A DNA stretch of 64,000 nt from Photobacterium piscicola (GTDB lineage Bacteria > Pseudomonadota > Gammaproteobacteria > Enterobacterales > Vibrionaceae): NCBI RefSeq assembly GCF_900166965.1, contig NZ_FUZI01000004.1, positions 310,001 to 374,000 of the forward strand, given 5' to 3'. Below, piece after piece: positions 1 to 8,401 of this stretch. The translations under genes and the position numbers were made by a program. The notes under the pieces were generated by a model, which was not told the origin of the DNA, ran no database searches, and saw only the letters and a list, made by a program, of their open reading frames with translations. Within the stretch, counting starts at the first letter, position 1; every line of letters begins with the position of its first letter.

Positions 1-81
1 TTCACGACGCATTTGCTTTGCTTGCTTATCGTACTCATCAAGTTTGCTTAACCACGCCATAAATTGCTTTAACAGTTGCAT
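1..81 (-). CDS. Hypothetical protein, N-terminal fragment cut by the window edge
   Basis: A reading frame on the minus strand starts with ATG at 81 and runs off the left edge, giving 27 residues that begin MQLLKQFMAWLSKLDEYDKQ. The peptide is charged and probably helical. It is preceded by TGAAGTGAT, a weak ribosome binding site. I do not recognise the family. It could be a short conserved protein or the start of a longer one; the visible part does not decide. Confidence 0.45.
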   Translation of the reverse strand, partial: MQLLKQFMAWLSKLDEYDKQAKQMRRE

Positions 82-294
82 ATCACTTCACTCTTAAATA
101 TATAAATATTCTGAACAACGTCCTGTTCTATTTGCACAGTATATGCACAGCATTAATCATGATCCACACAAAAGAATACATTTAAGGTATATTTGTGACA
201 AAAAGCATAGTCGTCAAAAATATGACGATAATACACAACAGTAGTTATAACTTATTTTTATAGTAAGCATTTTAGTGCTTATTTAATGAGTCAA

Positions 295-355
295 AAAGGG
301 AACGAGGAGAAAGGTGTCGAGAGGCGAGGTTTTAGGGACGAAGAAGAACAGAATA
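295..355. repeat. Purine-rich intergenic word, copy 1 (GGGACGA/GGCGAGG type)
   Basis: Between the left-edge gene and the Crp-family gene there is a G- and A-rich stretch containing GGGAACGAGGAGAAAGG, GAGAGGCGAGG and TTTTAGGGACGAAGAAGAAC. Closely related words recur in at least ten other intergenic gaps of this window. The rest of the 82-467 gap is AT-rich and holds no gene that I can see. Confidence 0.55.
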
Positions 356-467
356 GTATCTAAAAACATTTTCCATATCGAAACCTCAGCTCTTCCTCTC
401 CCCCTTACTCTATCCCAAACCAAATCAATGCAGTATCATTCATAGGAATAAATAATAGGTATTTGAT

Positions 468-1148
468 ATGCAACTTAAACCATTACAAAAAGGTCGTTAT
501 CAGCAATCTTGGGTTGATGAATATACCAAGATAGAAAAAATAGTCTTAGATTGTATTAGCGAGAAAAGATTTATCGATGAAGGGCAGTTAGTCATGCAAC
601 AAGGGCAGCCACTCGGTGCACTGATCTTAGTTAAACAAGGCCGTATAGCATTGAAATATAGCACCCGTAGTGGGCGTACTTTTCAGCTGGGGACAATTTA
701 TTGCGATCACCAGATTTTTGGAGAAATGGAGTTTTTTTCTAATTACCGATGTCAGATGGATATCATTGCATCTGAAGCACTCGAAGTGTGGATCATTAAC
801 CGTGATAAGCTGCAACAGGCACTGAATCAAAATCCACAACTAGCGTTATTCTTTGCCAGTGCTATCGCTATTGATTATCAAGATACCGTTGAAATTCTAA
901 CGCGGCGTTTGCTCTACCCTATTGCTTATAATATTGCCTACGATCTTTATCACCAGCACTTAAATGATCTGCCCATTGATGGCTTTACCAAAGGCTATTT
1001 AGAAGCAGAACGCTTTGGTACCTCTGATAGAGTCTATCGTCGTTCAGTACAACAATTGATCACATTAGGCTTAATCAATAAAGAAAAGAAAAAATTAGTG
1101 GTTGTGAATATGGATAAGCTCAAAGCCTATTTAGACGCAGAAGAGTAA
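468..1148 (+). CDS. Crp/Fnr-family transcription regulator, YeiL-like
   Basis: Predicted cytoplasmic regulator of 226 residues. Residues about 35-130 form a cyclic-nucleotide-binding-type beta barrel (GQPLGALILVKQGRIALKY, then FGEMEFF), and the C-terminus holds a winged helix with the recognition helix around GTSDRVYRRSVQQLITLGLI. The layout and length resemble E. coli YeiL, a Crp/Fnr member located beside nucleoside hydrolase and nucleoside transport genes. No N-terminal Fnr-type cysteine cluster is visible, so oxygen sensing through iron-sulphur is unlikely. It converges on a TsgA-like transporter and deoD, which suggests, as inference, that it controls nucleoside use. ATG start at 468 in an AT-rich leader. 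Confidence 0.75.
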   Translation: MQLKPLQKGRYQQSWVDEYTKIEKIVLDCISEKRFIDEGQLVMQQGQPLGALILVKQGRIALKYSTRSGRTFQLGTIYCDHQIFGEMEFFSNYRCQMDIIASEALEVWIINRDKLQQALNQNPQLALFFASAIAIDYQDTVEILTRRLLYPIAYNIAYDLYHQHLNDLPIDGFTKGYLEAERFGTSDRVYRRSVQQLITLGLINKEKKKLVVVNMDKLKAYLDAEE

Positions 1149-1173
1149 GCACATAAGTCCTTACTCTTCATTT
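1140..1173 (+). terminator. Hairpin at the end of the yeiL-like gene
   Basis: A perfect 10 bp stem (GAAGAGTAAG with CTTACTCTTC, 10 base loop) overlaps the stop codon of the regulator and is followed by ATTTAAT. It lies between convergent genes and could serve both. The T-run is poor, so efficiency is uncertain. Confidence 0.55.
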
Positions 1174-1200
1174 AATAATCATACTTTTGGTTGTATTAAA

Positions 1201-2367
1201 TTAACGGCATAACATCGCTTGGCGCACTTGGTAACGCTGGCATAGCAATAGCATCACCAAAATAATCGCGTAAATAACCGGAATGGCATACATCACCGTT
1301 TGAAGACCGACCACACGCTCAAATACAGAACTGATTGCAGGACTAAACATAGCACCAGCACTGCCACTGACTAAAATGTATGACACATTCTTACTGCTGG
1401 CATTGCGAACAAACGACACCCCATAAGCAATAAAAGCATTATAAAGCGCGGCACACACAAAACCGTAGCCATAGGTTAAGTAAGATAACCATGACATCTT
1501 ATCTGTGGTCACGATAACCGCCGTGATCACCATCGCCAATGAAATCACCACCAATAAGAAATGTTGAATTTTCATGCGCGATACAATCACCGTCGACACC
1601 AATGCGCCCACTAACGCAGCAGACCAGTATTGAGTGATAATGCTACCTGCGTCTTCAAATGGAATCGCAAACTTATCTTTAACAAAGATAGGCGCCCAAG
1701 TTAAGAAGGTATAAAGCGCAAGCATGCCAAGGAATAAACCAATACCGCCACTAACAATACCAAAATTCCATTCAGACTGTTCTTTCTCGCCATTGATCCC
1801 TGAAGTTTCACAAGCTTTAAAGTTAGTGAATACTGCAATAATCGCAGTTGCAATTGCGACCATACCAACAGCTAAGTAACTGTAGCTCCATGATAGACCT
1901 TGCGTTAAGGCATAAGTGGTGATCAAAGGGAAGATAACCCCAGCAATGTTAAACGTAGCATCTTGCACCACTAACATTGTACTTTGAATTTTATCTTTCC
2001 ACACCGATACCACAATGGTACCCGCGATACATAAACCGACACCGCCACAAAAACCAATCGCAGTCATCGCCATCATCACCACCGTTAAACTGGTGGTCAG
2101 ATGCAAAATAACCGCCGCAATGGCAATCAATGAATAACAGCCCATTGTCATACGTTTAATACCGATTTTTTCAATCAGGAAAAACGCAGCAATCGTACCT
2201 GCTAGTGCGCCACCATTGAGTAATGAAAATATCGACGCAACTTCGTTTACATTGGCTGCAAACTTGGTGGCGATAGGTTCAATTAGCATTCCAAATTGAG
2301 TGGCAAAACCTGCCATAATAAAATTGGCAAGGAAACTAAGGGCAGTAAGGGTGATTTTATTCTTCAT
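1201..2367 (-). CDS. MFS transporter, TsgA-like
   Basis: Inner-membrane major facilitator transporter of 388 residues with about twelve hydrophobic segments. The N-terminus (ALSFLANFIMAGFATQFGML), the central soluble loop near residue 195 and the overall length resemble E. coli TsgA. I chose ATG at 2367 because GGAG lies eight bases upstream; an in-frame GTG at 2376 overlaps that site. It follows deoD at 65 bp on the same strand, so the two are probably co-transcribed and the substrate may be a nucleoside or nucleoside product. That substrate is inference; TsgA itself has no settled substrate. Confidence 0.75.
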   Translation of the reverse strand: MKNKITLTALSFLANFIMAGFATQFGMLIEPIATKFAANVNEVASIFSLLNGGALAGTIAAFFLIEKIGIKRMTMGCYSLIAIAAVILHLTTSLTVVMMAMTAIGFCGGVGLCIAGTIVVSVWKDKIQSTMLVVQDATFNIAGVIFPLITTYALTQGLSWSYSYLAVGMVAIATAIIAVFTNFKACETSGINGEKEQSEWNFGIVSGGIGLFLGMLALYTFLTWAPIFVKDKFAIPFEDAGSIITQYWSAALVGALVSTVIVSRMKIQHFLLVVISLAMVITAVIVTTDKMSWLSYLTYGYGFVCAALYNAFIAYGVSFVRNASSKNVSYILVSGSAGAMFSPAISSVFERVVGLQTVMYAIPVIYAIILVMLLLCQRYQVRQAMLCR

Positions 2368-2441
2368 TGATTTCACTCCATGAGTCAGCGGCGAAGCAAC
2401 GGCTCTTTAATGTTATTCAAAAAAGAGCCATTGCAGAATGA

Positions 2442-3149
2442 TTAAGGCTGTAATGCGGTTTCCAATGCCAATTCAATCATATTATTGAAAGACAATTGAC
2501 GTTCTTCAGCGGTGGTTTCTTCACCGGTTAGACAGTGATCAGACACCGTTAAAATAGCGAGGGTTTCAATATTAAACTGATGCCCAAGGCCATATAAACC
2601 CGCCACTTCCATATCAATCCCTAATACTCCAAAACGTTCTAACGCTGGAATCAAATCTTGATCAGGATCGTAATACATATCACCTGTGAAAATGTTGCCG
2701 ACCTTTACATCAATGTTTTTCTGTTGCGCTGTCATATAGGCATTGTGTAATAAACCAAAATTGGCTGAGGTTGCCATTTGATAACCACTACTACGTTTAG
2801 CATTGGTTGGAGAATCAGTACCCGCCGCTTGTGCTAAAATAATATCGCGCATATGAACATCTTTTTGAGTGGCACCAATGCTGCCAATACGAATAATGCG
2901 CTTCACCCCAAAATCATGAATCAGTTCGTGACCATAAAGCACCATTGAGGGAATACCCATACCGTGTCCCATCACCGATACTCGCTGACCTTTGTAATAA
3001 CCGGTATAGCCCAACATATTACGAACATCAGTGACTAACACTGCATCCGTTAAATAGGTTTCAGCAATAAACTTCGCCCGCAATGGATCGCCTGGCATGA
3101 TCACAGTTTCAGAAAAGTCACCCGGTTGAGCATTAATATGTGCAGTCAT
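2442..3149 (-). CDS. deoD: Purine nucleoside phosphorylase DeoD-type
   Basis: Phosphorolysis of purine (deoxy)nucleosides to base and (deoxy)ribose-1-phosphate in the cytoplasm. The 235-residue protein has the family N-terminus MTAHINAQPGDFSETVIMPG, the phosphate-site arginine in MPGDPLRAKFI, the signature GHGMGIPSM, the substrate-site methionine-glutamate in GIDMEVAGLY and the catalytic aspartate in VSDHCLTGEE. A longer frame extends upstream to 3245, but ATG at 3149 fits the family start and has GAAGG eight bases upstream. Vibrionaceae often carry two deoD genes; this one is not beside deoA/deoB and is probably the second. It is likely regulated by the neighbouring YeiL-like protein (inference). 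Confidence 0.93.
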   Translation of the reverse strand: MTAHINAQPGDFSETVIMPGDPLRAKFIAETYLTDAVLVTDVRNMLGYTGYYKGQRVSVMGHGMGIPSMVLYGHELIHDFGVKRIIRIGSIGATQKDVHMRDIILAQAAGTDSPTNAKRSSGYQMATSANFGLLHNAYMTAQQKNIDVKVGNIFTGDMYYDPDQDLIPALERFGVLGIDMEVAGLYGLGHQFNIETLAILTVSDHCLTGEETTAEERQLSFNNMIELALETALQP

Positions 3150-3417
3150 GATATAAACCTTCAAGTGTTTGTCTGCGCTCATAGTAAACAAACACCCTCT
3201 CAATATTTCAGGACTAAAGTCCGCTTTTTCGGTTTGATATCTCAATTTTATTATTCTTATTTAAATTGAACTTTTGGGCATATTTACAATAATCTTTCAA
3301 CTTAGAAATAGTAACAAAAACCAAAATAAAACAATAACATAATCACCAAGCACGAGCTCAAATCATAACAACTCAATAATCAACACATAAAGCGATAAAC
3401 GCTACCAATACCAACCC

Positions 3418-3628
3418 CGTCATTCCCTACAGAGAGGTTACGAACGAGATAGGGAATCTACCGTCCTCACGTTGTGGAGTTATTGAATTCACTGATATCT
3501 TTAAGGCTCAAGCACGCGGTGAATAGATCCCGGATAGCTTCGTGCCTCACCTTCCGGGATGACGGCTAATAATCCCCCCGTCATTCCCTACAGTGAGGTT
3601 ACGAACGAGATAGGGAATCTACCGTCCG
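3418..3628. repeat. REP-like cluster 1 (three units)
   Basis: Three palindromic units lie in the gap upstream of deoD. Units at about 3418-3466 and 3579-3622 read CGTCATTCCCTAC...TAGGGAATCTAC, and their complement starts GTAGATTCCCTA. The middle unit at about 3521-3565 has arms ATCCCGGA and TCCGGGAT and ends GATGACGG. The two types share the same loop pattern. Linker text such as TTGAATTCACTG recurs at other loci in this window. Confidence 0.8.
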
Positions 3629-3677
3629 CGCGTCAAGGCGTAATTATGCTTCAATTGCTCGCCACTCAAAATTTCAC

Positions 3678-3713
3678 AAAAAAAAAGCGATAGATTCTCA
3701 TCTATCGCTTTTT
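3678..3713 (-). terminator. Intrinsic terminator of the first polysaccharide operon
   Basis: AAGCGATAGAT and ATCTATCGCTT form an 11 bp stem around a 4 base loop. Read on the minus strand it is followed by eight U residues. It lies 51 bp beyond the stop of the 4,6-dehydratase gene and ends the long minus-strand operon. The opposite side also has a T-run, so it may work in both directions. Confidence 0.85.
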
Positions 3714-3763
3714 CTCAAAACTAGCAACCTAGCCCCTGCTCTTCCTCGCCCCTTAATACAACA

Positions 3764-5707
3764 CTATGCACTAATCGGTTGATGTGGAATCACTTCAGCC
3801 AATTGTGGACGCGGTTTGATGTTCCACACGATGTCACAAATACCATCAGTAGGAACAAAGCCCGTTGGCGCTTCAAGCAAAATATTACGTACTGTTTCAT
3901 GTTCAAAATCATGACATGCAGCATCAAGGCGTTGTAATAACGGTTCTAACTGTGACCACGGTAAGTAAATCTCATCCGCCGTCATAATACGCTCATGGCG
4001 AGTTTGACCGACATTATCGCCAATCAATAACTCTTCATACAGCTTCTCACCAGGGCGTAAACCTGAATACTGAATTTCAATATCACCGTTAGGGTTTAGT
4101 TCATCTTTGACTTCCAAGCCTGATAGCTTAATTAACTTCGCCGCTAATTCTGCAATCTTAACTGGCTCGCCCATGTCTAACACGAACACATCGCCGCCTT
4201 TACCCATTGCGCCCGCTTGAATTACCAACTGTGCCGCTTCTGGAATAGTCATAAAGAAACGAATGATATTAGGATCAGTTACCGTAACAGGGCCACCTTC
4301 AGCAATTTGACGCTTAAACAGTGGAATAACCGAACCTGATGAACCAAGAACATTACCAAAGCGCACCATACAAAAACGGGTTTTGGTTGATGTTTCTGCC
4401 AAGGCTTGCAAAGAAAGCTCAGCCATACGTTTAGTGGTACCCATTACATTGGTTGGGCGTACTGCTTTATCCGTCGAAATCAAAACAAAGGTTTCAACCC
4501 CTGCATTCATCGCCGCTTGTGCAGTATATAATGTACCGAAGACGTTATTACGTACCCCTTCGACCACATTAAACTCAACCATCGGCACATGCTTATAAGC
4601 CGCAGCATGGTATAAGGTTTGAACTTGAAATGCTTCCATTACTGCTTGCAGACGGTTCTCACGCTGAACACTGCCCAACAACGGATAAATCTCAACCGTT
4701 AAACCTTCTTTTTTAACTTTCTCAACCAACTCTTTTTCTATTGCATAAAGGCTATATTCAGACACTTCAAACAAGATTAACTTTGCGGGTTTTTGATTTA
4801 AAATCTGACGACAAAGCTCAGAACCAATCGAACCGCCCGCACCTGTTACCATAACTACTTTATCGGTAATGTTGGCGGTAAATAATTCAGCCACAGGCTC
4901 AACCGGATCTCGACCTAATAGATCTTCAATCGGCACTTCACGCAATTCATCAATTTTTGATTTACCACTGACAATATCTTCGATATCTGGCACGGTACGT
5001 ACTTCAATTGATAAATGCTGTAAGTGATTTAAAACCGCTTTACGCTCAGAACGACTAGCATTAGGCAAGGCTAATAACACTTGATCAGCATGATATTTAT
5101 CCAGCACTACTGCTATTTTATTGGCAGGATAAACGCGCAGCCCCATCATGGTGGTATTACGCAAGCTGTCATCATTATCGACAAACGCTACCGCTTTATA
5201 ATCATTACTCTGACGCAATGCCAAGCATAATTGACGCCCAGTAGTACCCGCACCATAAATAACCACAGATTTACGTTGGTTTTTAGGATGATTAAAATTG
5301 GCGATATAAGTACGCATAATTAAACGCGCACCACCCGCTAATAACGCTAAGAATGCACCATAAATAATTGGTACCGTACGTGGAATACCAACATCTAAAT
5401 AAAAACCTAATCCTGAAAAGGCAATCGCAGAAAATATAGCCCCTGCACTGACAACCACTAATGCATGGAAAGTTAAATAACGTAATATCGCGCGGTATAA
5501 ACCTAATTGGACAAAAATAAATAACGTTGCAACAGTGAGAATAACTAAGCATTCCCATAATGCAACATTAAGAAAATAATCATAGTGACCATAACGGACA
5601 CCAAATGCGCCCCAAAAAGCCACGAAAATAAATAACACATCACAAGCTAAGCTAACAAAGCGCTTGTTACTGCGAGACAGTGAAAAAATAAACTGTTCCA
5701 CTTTCAT
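3764..5707 (-). CDS. Membrane nucleotide-sugar 4,6-dehydratase, WbpM/CapD/FlaA1 type
   Basis: A 647-residue protein with four hydrophobic segments in the first 135 residues, a first Rossmann-like domain (YGAGTTGRQLCLAL near 150) and a C-terminal SDR domain with VTGAGGSIGSELC near 290. The catalytic tyrosine of classical SDR enzymes is replaced by methionine in NVMGTTKRMAEL, as is typical for WbpM and FlaA1. The family converts UDP-GlcNAc to the 4-keto-6-deoxy sugar at the inner membrane. It is the last gene of the operon. Together with the reductase and initiating transferase upstream it could make and load UDP-QuiNAc (inference). UDP-FucNAc chemistry is an alternative. Confidence 0.88.
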   Translation of the reverse strand: MKVEQFIFSLSRSNKRFVSLACDVLFIFVAFWGAFGVRYGHYDYFLNVALWECLVILTVATLFIFVQLGLYRAILRYLTFHALVVVSAGAIFSAIAFSGLGFYLDVGIPRTVPIIYGAFLALLAGGARLIMRTYIANFNHPKNQRKSVVIYGAGTTGRQLCLALRQSNDYKAVAFVDNDDSLRNTTMMGLRVYPANKIAVVLDKYHADQVLLALPNASRSERKAVLNHLQHLSIEVRTVPDIEDIVSGKSKIDELREVPIEDLLGRDPVEPVAELFTANITDKVVMVTGAGGSIGSELCRQILNQKPAKLILFEVSEYSLYAIEKELVEKVKKEGLTVEIYPLLGSVQRENRLQAVMEAFQVQTLYHAAAYKHVPMVEFNVVEGVRNNVFGTLYTAQAAMNAGVETFVLISTDKAVRPTNVMGTTKRMAELSLQALAETSTKTRFCMVRFGNVLGSSGSVIPLFKRQIAEGGPVTVTDPNIIRFFMTIPEAAQLVIQAGAMGKGGDVFVLDMGEPVKIAELAAKLIKLSGLEVKDELNPNGDIEIQYSGLRPGEKLYEELLIGDNVGQTRHERIMTADEIYLPWSQLEPLLQRLDAACHDFEHETVRNILLEAPTGFVPTDGICDIVWNIKPRPQLAEVIPHQPISA

Positions 5708-5778
5708 AGAGGAGCCTATAAATTAAAAGGGTTAACTAAAGAGGTAATACGAATTAGTACAGTATTTATGGTGTAACG

Positions 5779-5813
5779 AATTTAAACGATAACATTACAC
5801 TATCGTTTAAATT
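5779..5813. promoter_or_regulatory. Perfect 12 bp inverted repeat between the initiating transferase and the dehydratase
   Basis: AATTTAAACGAT and ATCGTTTAAATT flank an 11 base loop in the 300 bp gap at 5708-6007, which otherwise is AT-rich and holds nothing recognisable. There is no U-run in the operon direction, so this is not a standard terminator. It could be an operator or an RNA processing hairpin. A second palindrome with TTTAAAC arms lies at 18640-18676. Confidence 0.5.
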
Positions 5814-6007
5814 TAAATAAATTATTTTCAAATAAATAACTTTAATAATATTTCAATATTACAAAATAAATCATACTGGTATTCTATACCGATATTACTC
5901 CATAATAATATATCAGTTGCATATCATCAATACATAATGAGAGCTAGGTATGATTTCCAAAAGACATAATATTAAAGATGTGTTTAATCAGCACTAAAAA
6001 GGATAAA

Positions 6008-6559
6008 TTAAGGTTTAACTGCATCACCACTGCCACTTCCCGTAGCAGTCATTAAAATATATTTAAAATAATCTTTAAGCGTTAAACTATCGATCATCTT
6101 TTTATCAGTTTCAGCTAATAATTGTGGTGTCGACATATCAATATTTTGAACCTGAGCCAAACCAGTAACACCAGGTAAAACATTATAAACACCTAACTTA
6201 TCGCGTTCAGCTATTAACTCTTCTTGATTAAATAAATTAGGACGAGGGCCAACTAAACTCATGTCACCTTTTAAAACATTAATTAATTGCGGTAGTTCAT
6301 CAATTTTTGTTTTTCGCAGAAAAGCACCAAGTTTAGTGATCGATGCATTACTGGCTAAATGACTAGCTATAGACTTAGTATCAACTGACATAGTGCGAAA
6401 CTTAATTAATTTAAATGGCTGCTTATTTTTACCTACACGAGTTTGAATAAAGACGGGTGATCCAGTATCAAATAAACCAAGAACAACCACAATTAATAAT
6501 ATCGGCCATAAAAATAGTAAACCGAAAAAAGCGGCAAAAAAATCAATTAAACGAATCAT
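6008..6559 (-). CDS. Initiating sugar-phosphate transferase (bacterial sugar transferase, PglC/WecP-like)
   Basis: A small membrane phosphoglycosyl transferase of 183 residues that moves a sugar-1-phosphate to undecaprenyl phosphate. It has one N-terminal hydrophobic segment (RLIDFFAAFFGLLFLWPI), then FIQTRVGKNKQPFKLIKFRT, KTKIDELPQLINVLKGDMS and VGPRP, the core motifs of the family. ATG at 6559 is chosen because it overlaps the stop of the upstream reductase in ATGA and has AAGGAA before it; a longer frame upstream lies inside that reductase gene. It lacks the extra membrane domain of WbaP/WcaJ. The context suggests a QuiNAc-like first sugar (inference). Confidence 0.87.
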   Translation of the reverse strand: MIRLIDFFAAFFGLLFLWPILLIVVVLGLFDTGSPVFIQTRVGKNKQPFKLIKFRTMSVDTKSIASHLASNASITKLGAFLRKTKIDELPQLINVLKGDMSLVGPRPNLFNQEELIAERDKLGVYNVLPGVTGLAQVQNIDMSTPQLLAETDKKMIDSLTLKDYFKYILMTATGSGSGDAVKP

Positions 6560-7476
6560 TTCATTTCCTTTGATAATAAATTCATAGCTTGTTCCATTGT
6601 ATAAGGTGGTTTCCATCCCATTACATCAAATGCATTTGATGAATCCACTTCTAAATTATCTAACAATTGTTCAGCCATTGATTGTTTACCTATCAATTTA
6701 GCGCCTAAACGCATGATACTTGCAGGCACTGGTAGCTGATAAATTGATTTATTTAACCCTTTTGCAATAGCATTGGTAAACTCTTTAGTAGAGATGGATT
6801 TACCATCTGACGCTAAAAAAGTATGTCCGGCAGCATCAGGATGTTTAGCACATGTTAATAACAAATCAGTTAGATTTTGAACAGCAATAAAACTACGCTT
6901 ATTGTTAACTAGCCCAAAAGGTAATAATGGTAATTTAGTCACTAGTTTAGTTAACAACCCAAAATTACCCGGAGCATTGGGACCATAAACTAATGTTGGT
7001 CGAACTATTACAACTTCTAAACCCGTTTCTTTAGCTATCTTTTTTAAACCGATCTCTGCATCTAATTTAGATTTAGCGTAAGTATTATGTGGTTCAACTT
7101 CAGAGTAATAACAAAATGGCTTTTCATATTCAGTTGATGAACCATTAACCCCAATAGAACTAACAAAAACGAAGCGTTTAACACCAGCTTTTGCTGCATC
7201 ACTAGCTAATTTTAAAGTTCCTTGAGTATTAACTGCAATATAATCACTTTCAGAAAAACTATTAGAATGAGCAAGCCCAGCTAGATGAATAATACTATCA
7301 ATATTATTAAATGCATTATCCCAACAAGTATTTTCAGTTAAACCATCTATTTCATAATTAGGCTTACAATTATCAATTTCATTTTTTCTGATTACTATAG
7401 CTAAAATGTCATCAGATTTTTTCAAATAAGAGCCAATAAACCCAGAAGCACCAGTAAGAAGAATTCTATTTACCAT
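6556..7476 (-). CDS. NAD-dependent epimerase/reductase, WbpV/WbfT-like
   Basis: SDR-fold nucleotide-sugar enzyme of 306 residues. It has LLTGASGFIGSYL at the N-terminus, the serine of VSSIGVNG near residue 108 and the YxxxK pair in YAKSKLDAE near 137. Such proteins next to small initiating transferases act as 4-keto reductases for UDP-QuiNAc in Rhizobium and Pseudomonas O-antigen loci. With the WbpM-type dehydratase two genes downstream this completes a two-step route. The 3' end overlaps the transferase by 4 bp and the 5' end overlaps a glycosyltransferase by 11 bp, so translation is coupled. Epimerase activity is the alternative. Confidence 0.83.
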   Translation of the reverse strand: MVNRILLTGASGFIGSYLKKSDDILAIVIRKNEIDNCKPNYEIDGLTENTCWDNAFNNIDSIIHLAGLAHSNSFSESDYIAVNTQGTLKLASDAAKAGVKRFVFVSSIGVNGSSTEYEKPFCYYSEVEPHNTYAKSKLDAEIGLKKIAKETGLEVVIVRPTLVYGPNAPGNFGLLTKLVTKLPLLPFGLVNNKRSFIAVQNLTDLLLTCAKHPDAAGHTFLASDGKSISTKEFTNAIAKGLNKSIYQLPVPASIMRLGAKLIGKQSMAEQLLDNLEVDSSNAFDVMGWKPPYTMEQAMNLLSKEMK

Positions 7477-8386
7477 GAAGTAGTCGCTTAAAAGCTAAAA
7501 GTGAAACCATAATAAAAAAAGCGAATTGCTCAGTCTTTTTTCTTCTACATTGTTTAGCCATCACTGCAAGTAAAAATAAACTTTTCGCTGAATTATCTTT
7601 CAATAATTGTATTGGCTTTGATTCTATTTTAATAAAATCAGATTGAGATAAAACTTTTTTAAAAGCATCCTCAGACAAAACTACTTTTACTCTATTAATT
7701 ATTTTAATAACACCTGAATTTGCACCAACTTCATTGTTTTCATGTTGTCGATACATCATTAATGATTCATTATCTATAAACCATTTATATCCATGAAACC
7801 TTGCAAATGAATAACAATACCAATCATGTAACCAAATATTTTTAATACTTTCCTTTCTATCAAATAAAGATGCCTTAAGTGCTAAAGAAAACTCTTTAGT
7901 CATAACAAAAGTACATCCAGGTCCTGCTGATTCAAAAAGATAATCGAATTCAACTTGTGGATCATTTTTAACAACTTCTTTTTTCCGTCCATCTTCCCAA
8001 AAAGCAGTAACATTTCCAGAATAACAATCAGCATTATTTTTATTTAACGCATTAATTCCTTTTATTATTTTATCGTTATCCCATATATCATCTTGATCAG
8101 AAAAAGCCACATAATCATAAGATGAAAAATCAACATCTTTTATTAATCTAAAAAAGTTCTGACCAGCGCTTCCATATTTATTGCCATAAGAAAGTAAATA
8201 AATATTTTTGTGTTTTTGAATATATGATTCAATTATATTAATTGTATTATCTGTAGATAAATCGAGACTAATATATATATCATTCTCTATATTATTTTGA
8301 TTCAATAAACAATTTAGCTGCTCTTCAATATAAATTTCACCATTATATGCAGCCAATAATATTGCAACTTTATGACAACTATTCAT
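7466..8386 (-). CDS. Glycosyltransferase family 2
   Basis: GT-A fold transferase of 306 residues with the N-terminal motif VAILLAAYNGEIYIEEQL, the metal-binding region FSDQDDIW near 95 and a C-terminal hydrophobic stretch. The pattern is that of rhamnosyltransferase-like GT2 enzymes of O-antigen clusters. The rfb genes in this operon make dTDP-rhamnose, so a rhamnosyl donor is plausible but unproven. I took ATG at 8386; an in-frame TTG at 8398 lies three bases after the upstream stop and is an alternative start. Very AT-rich, like its neighbours. Confidence 0.8.
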   Translation of the reverse strand: MNSCHKVAILLAAYNGEIYIEEQLNCLLNQNNIENDIYISLDLSTDNTINIIESYIQKHKNIYLLSYGNKYGSAGQNFFRLIKDVDFSSYDYVAFSDQDDIWDNDKIIKGINALNKNNADCYSGNVTAFWEDGRKKEVVKNDPQVEFDYLFESAGPGCTFVMTKEFSLALKASLFDRKESIKNIWLHDWYCYSFARFHGYKWFIDNESLMMYRQHENNEVGANSGVIKIINRVKVVLSEDAFKKVLSQSDFIKIESKPIQLLKDNSAKSLFLLAVMAKQCRRKKTEQFAFFIMVSLLAFKRLLHGK

Positions 8387-8401
8387 ATACAAACTCAAAC
8401 T

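Noticed and set aside
3678-3713. Considered as part of the REP family
   Set aside because: No GTAG head or shared loop; it is a standard intrinsic terminator with a U-run.
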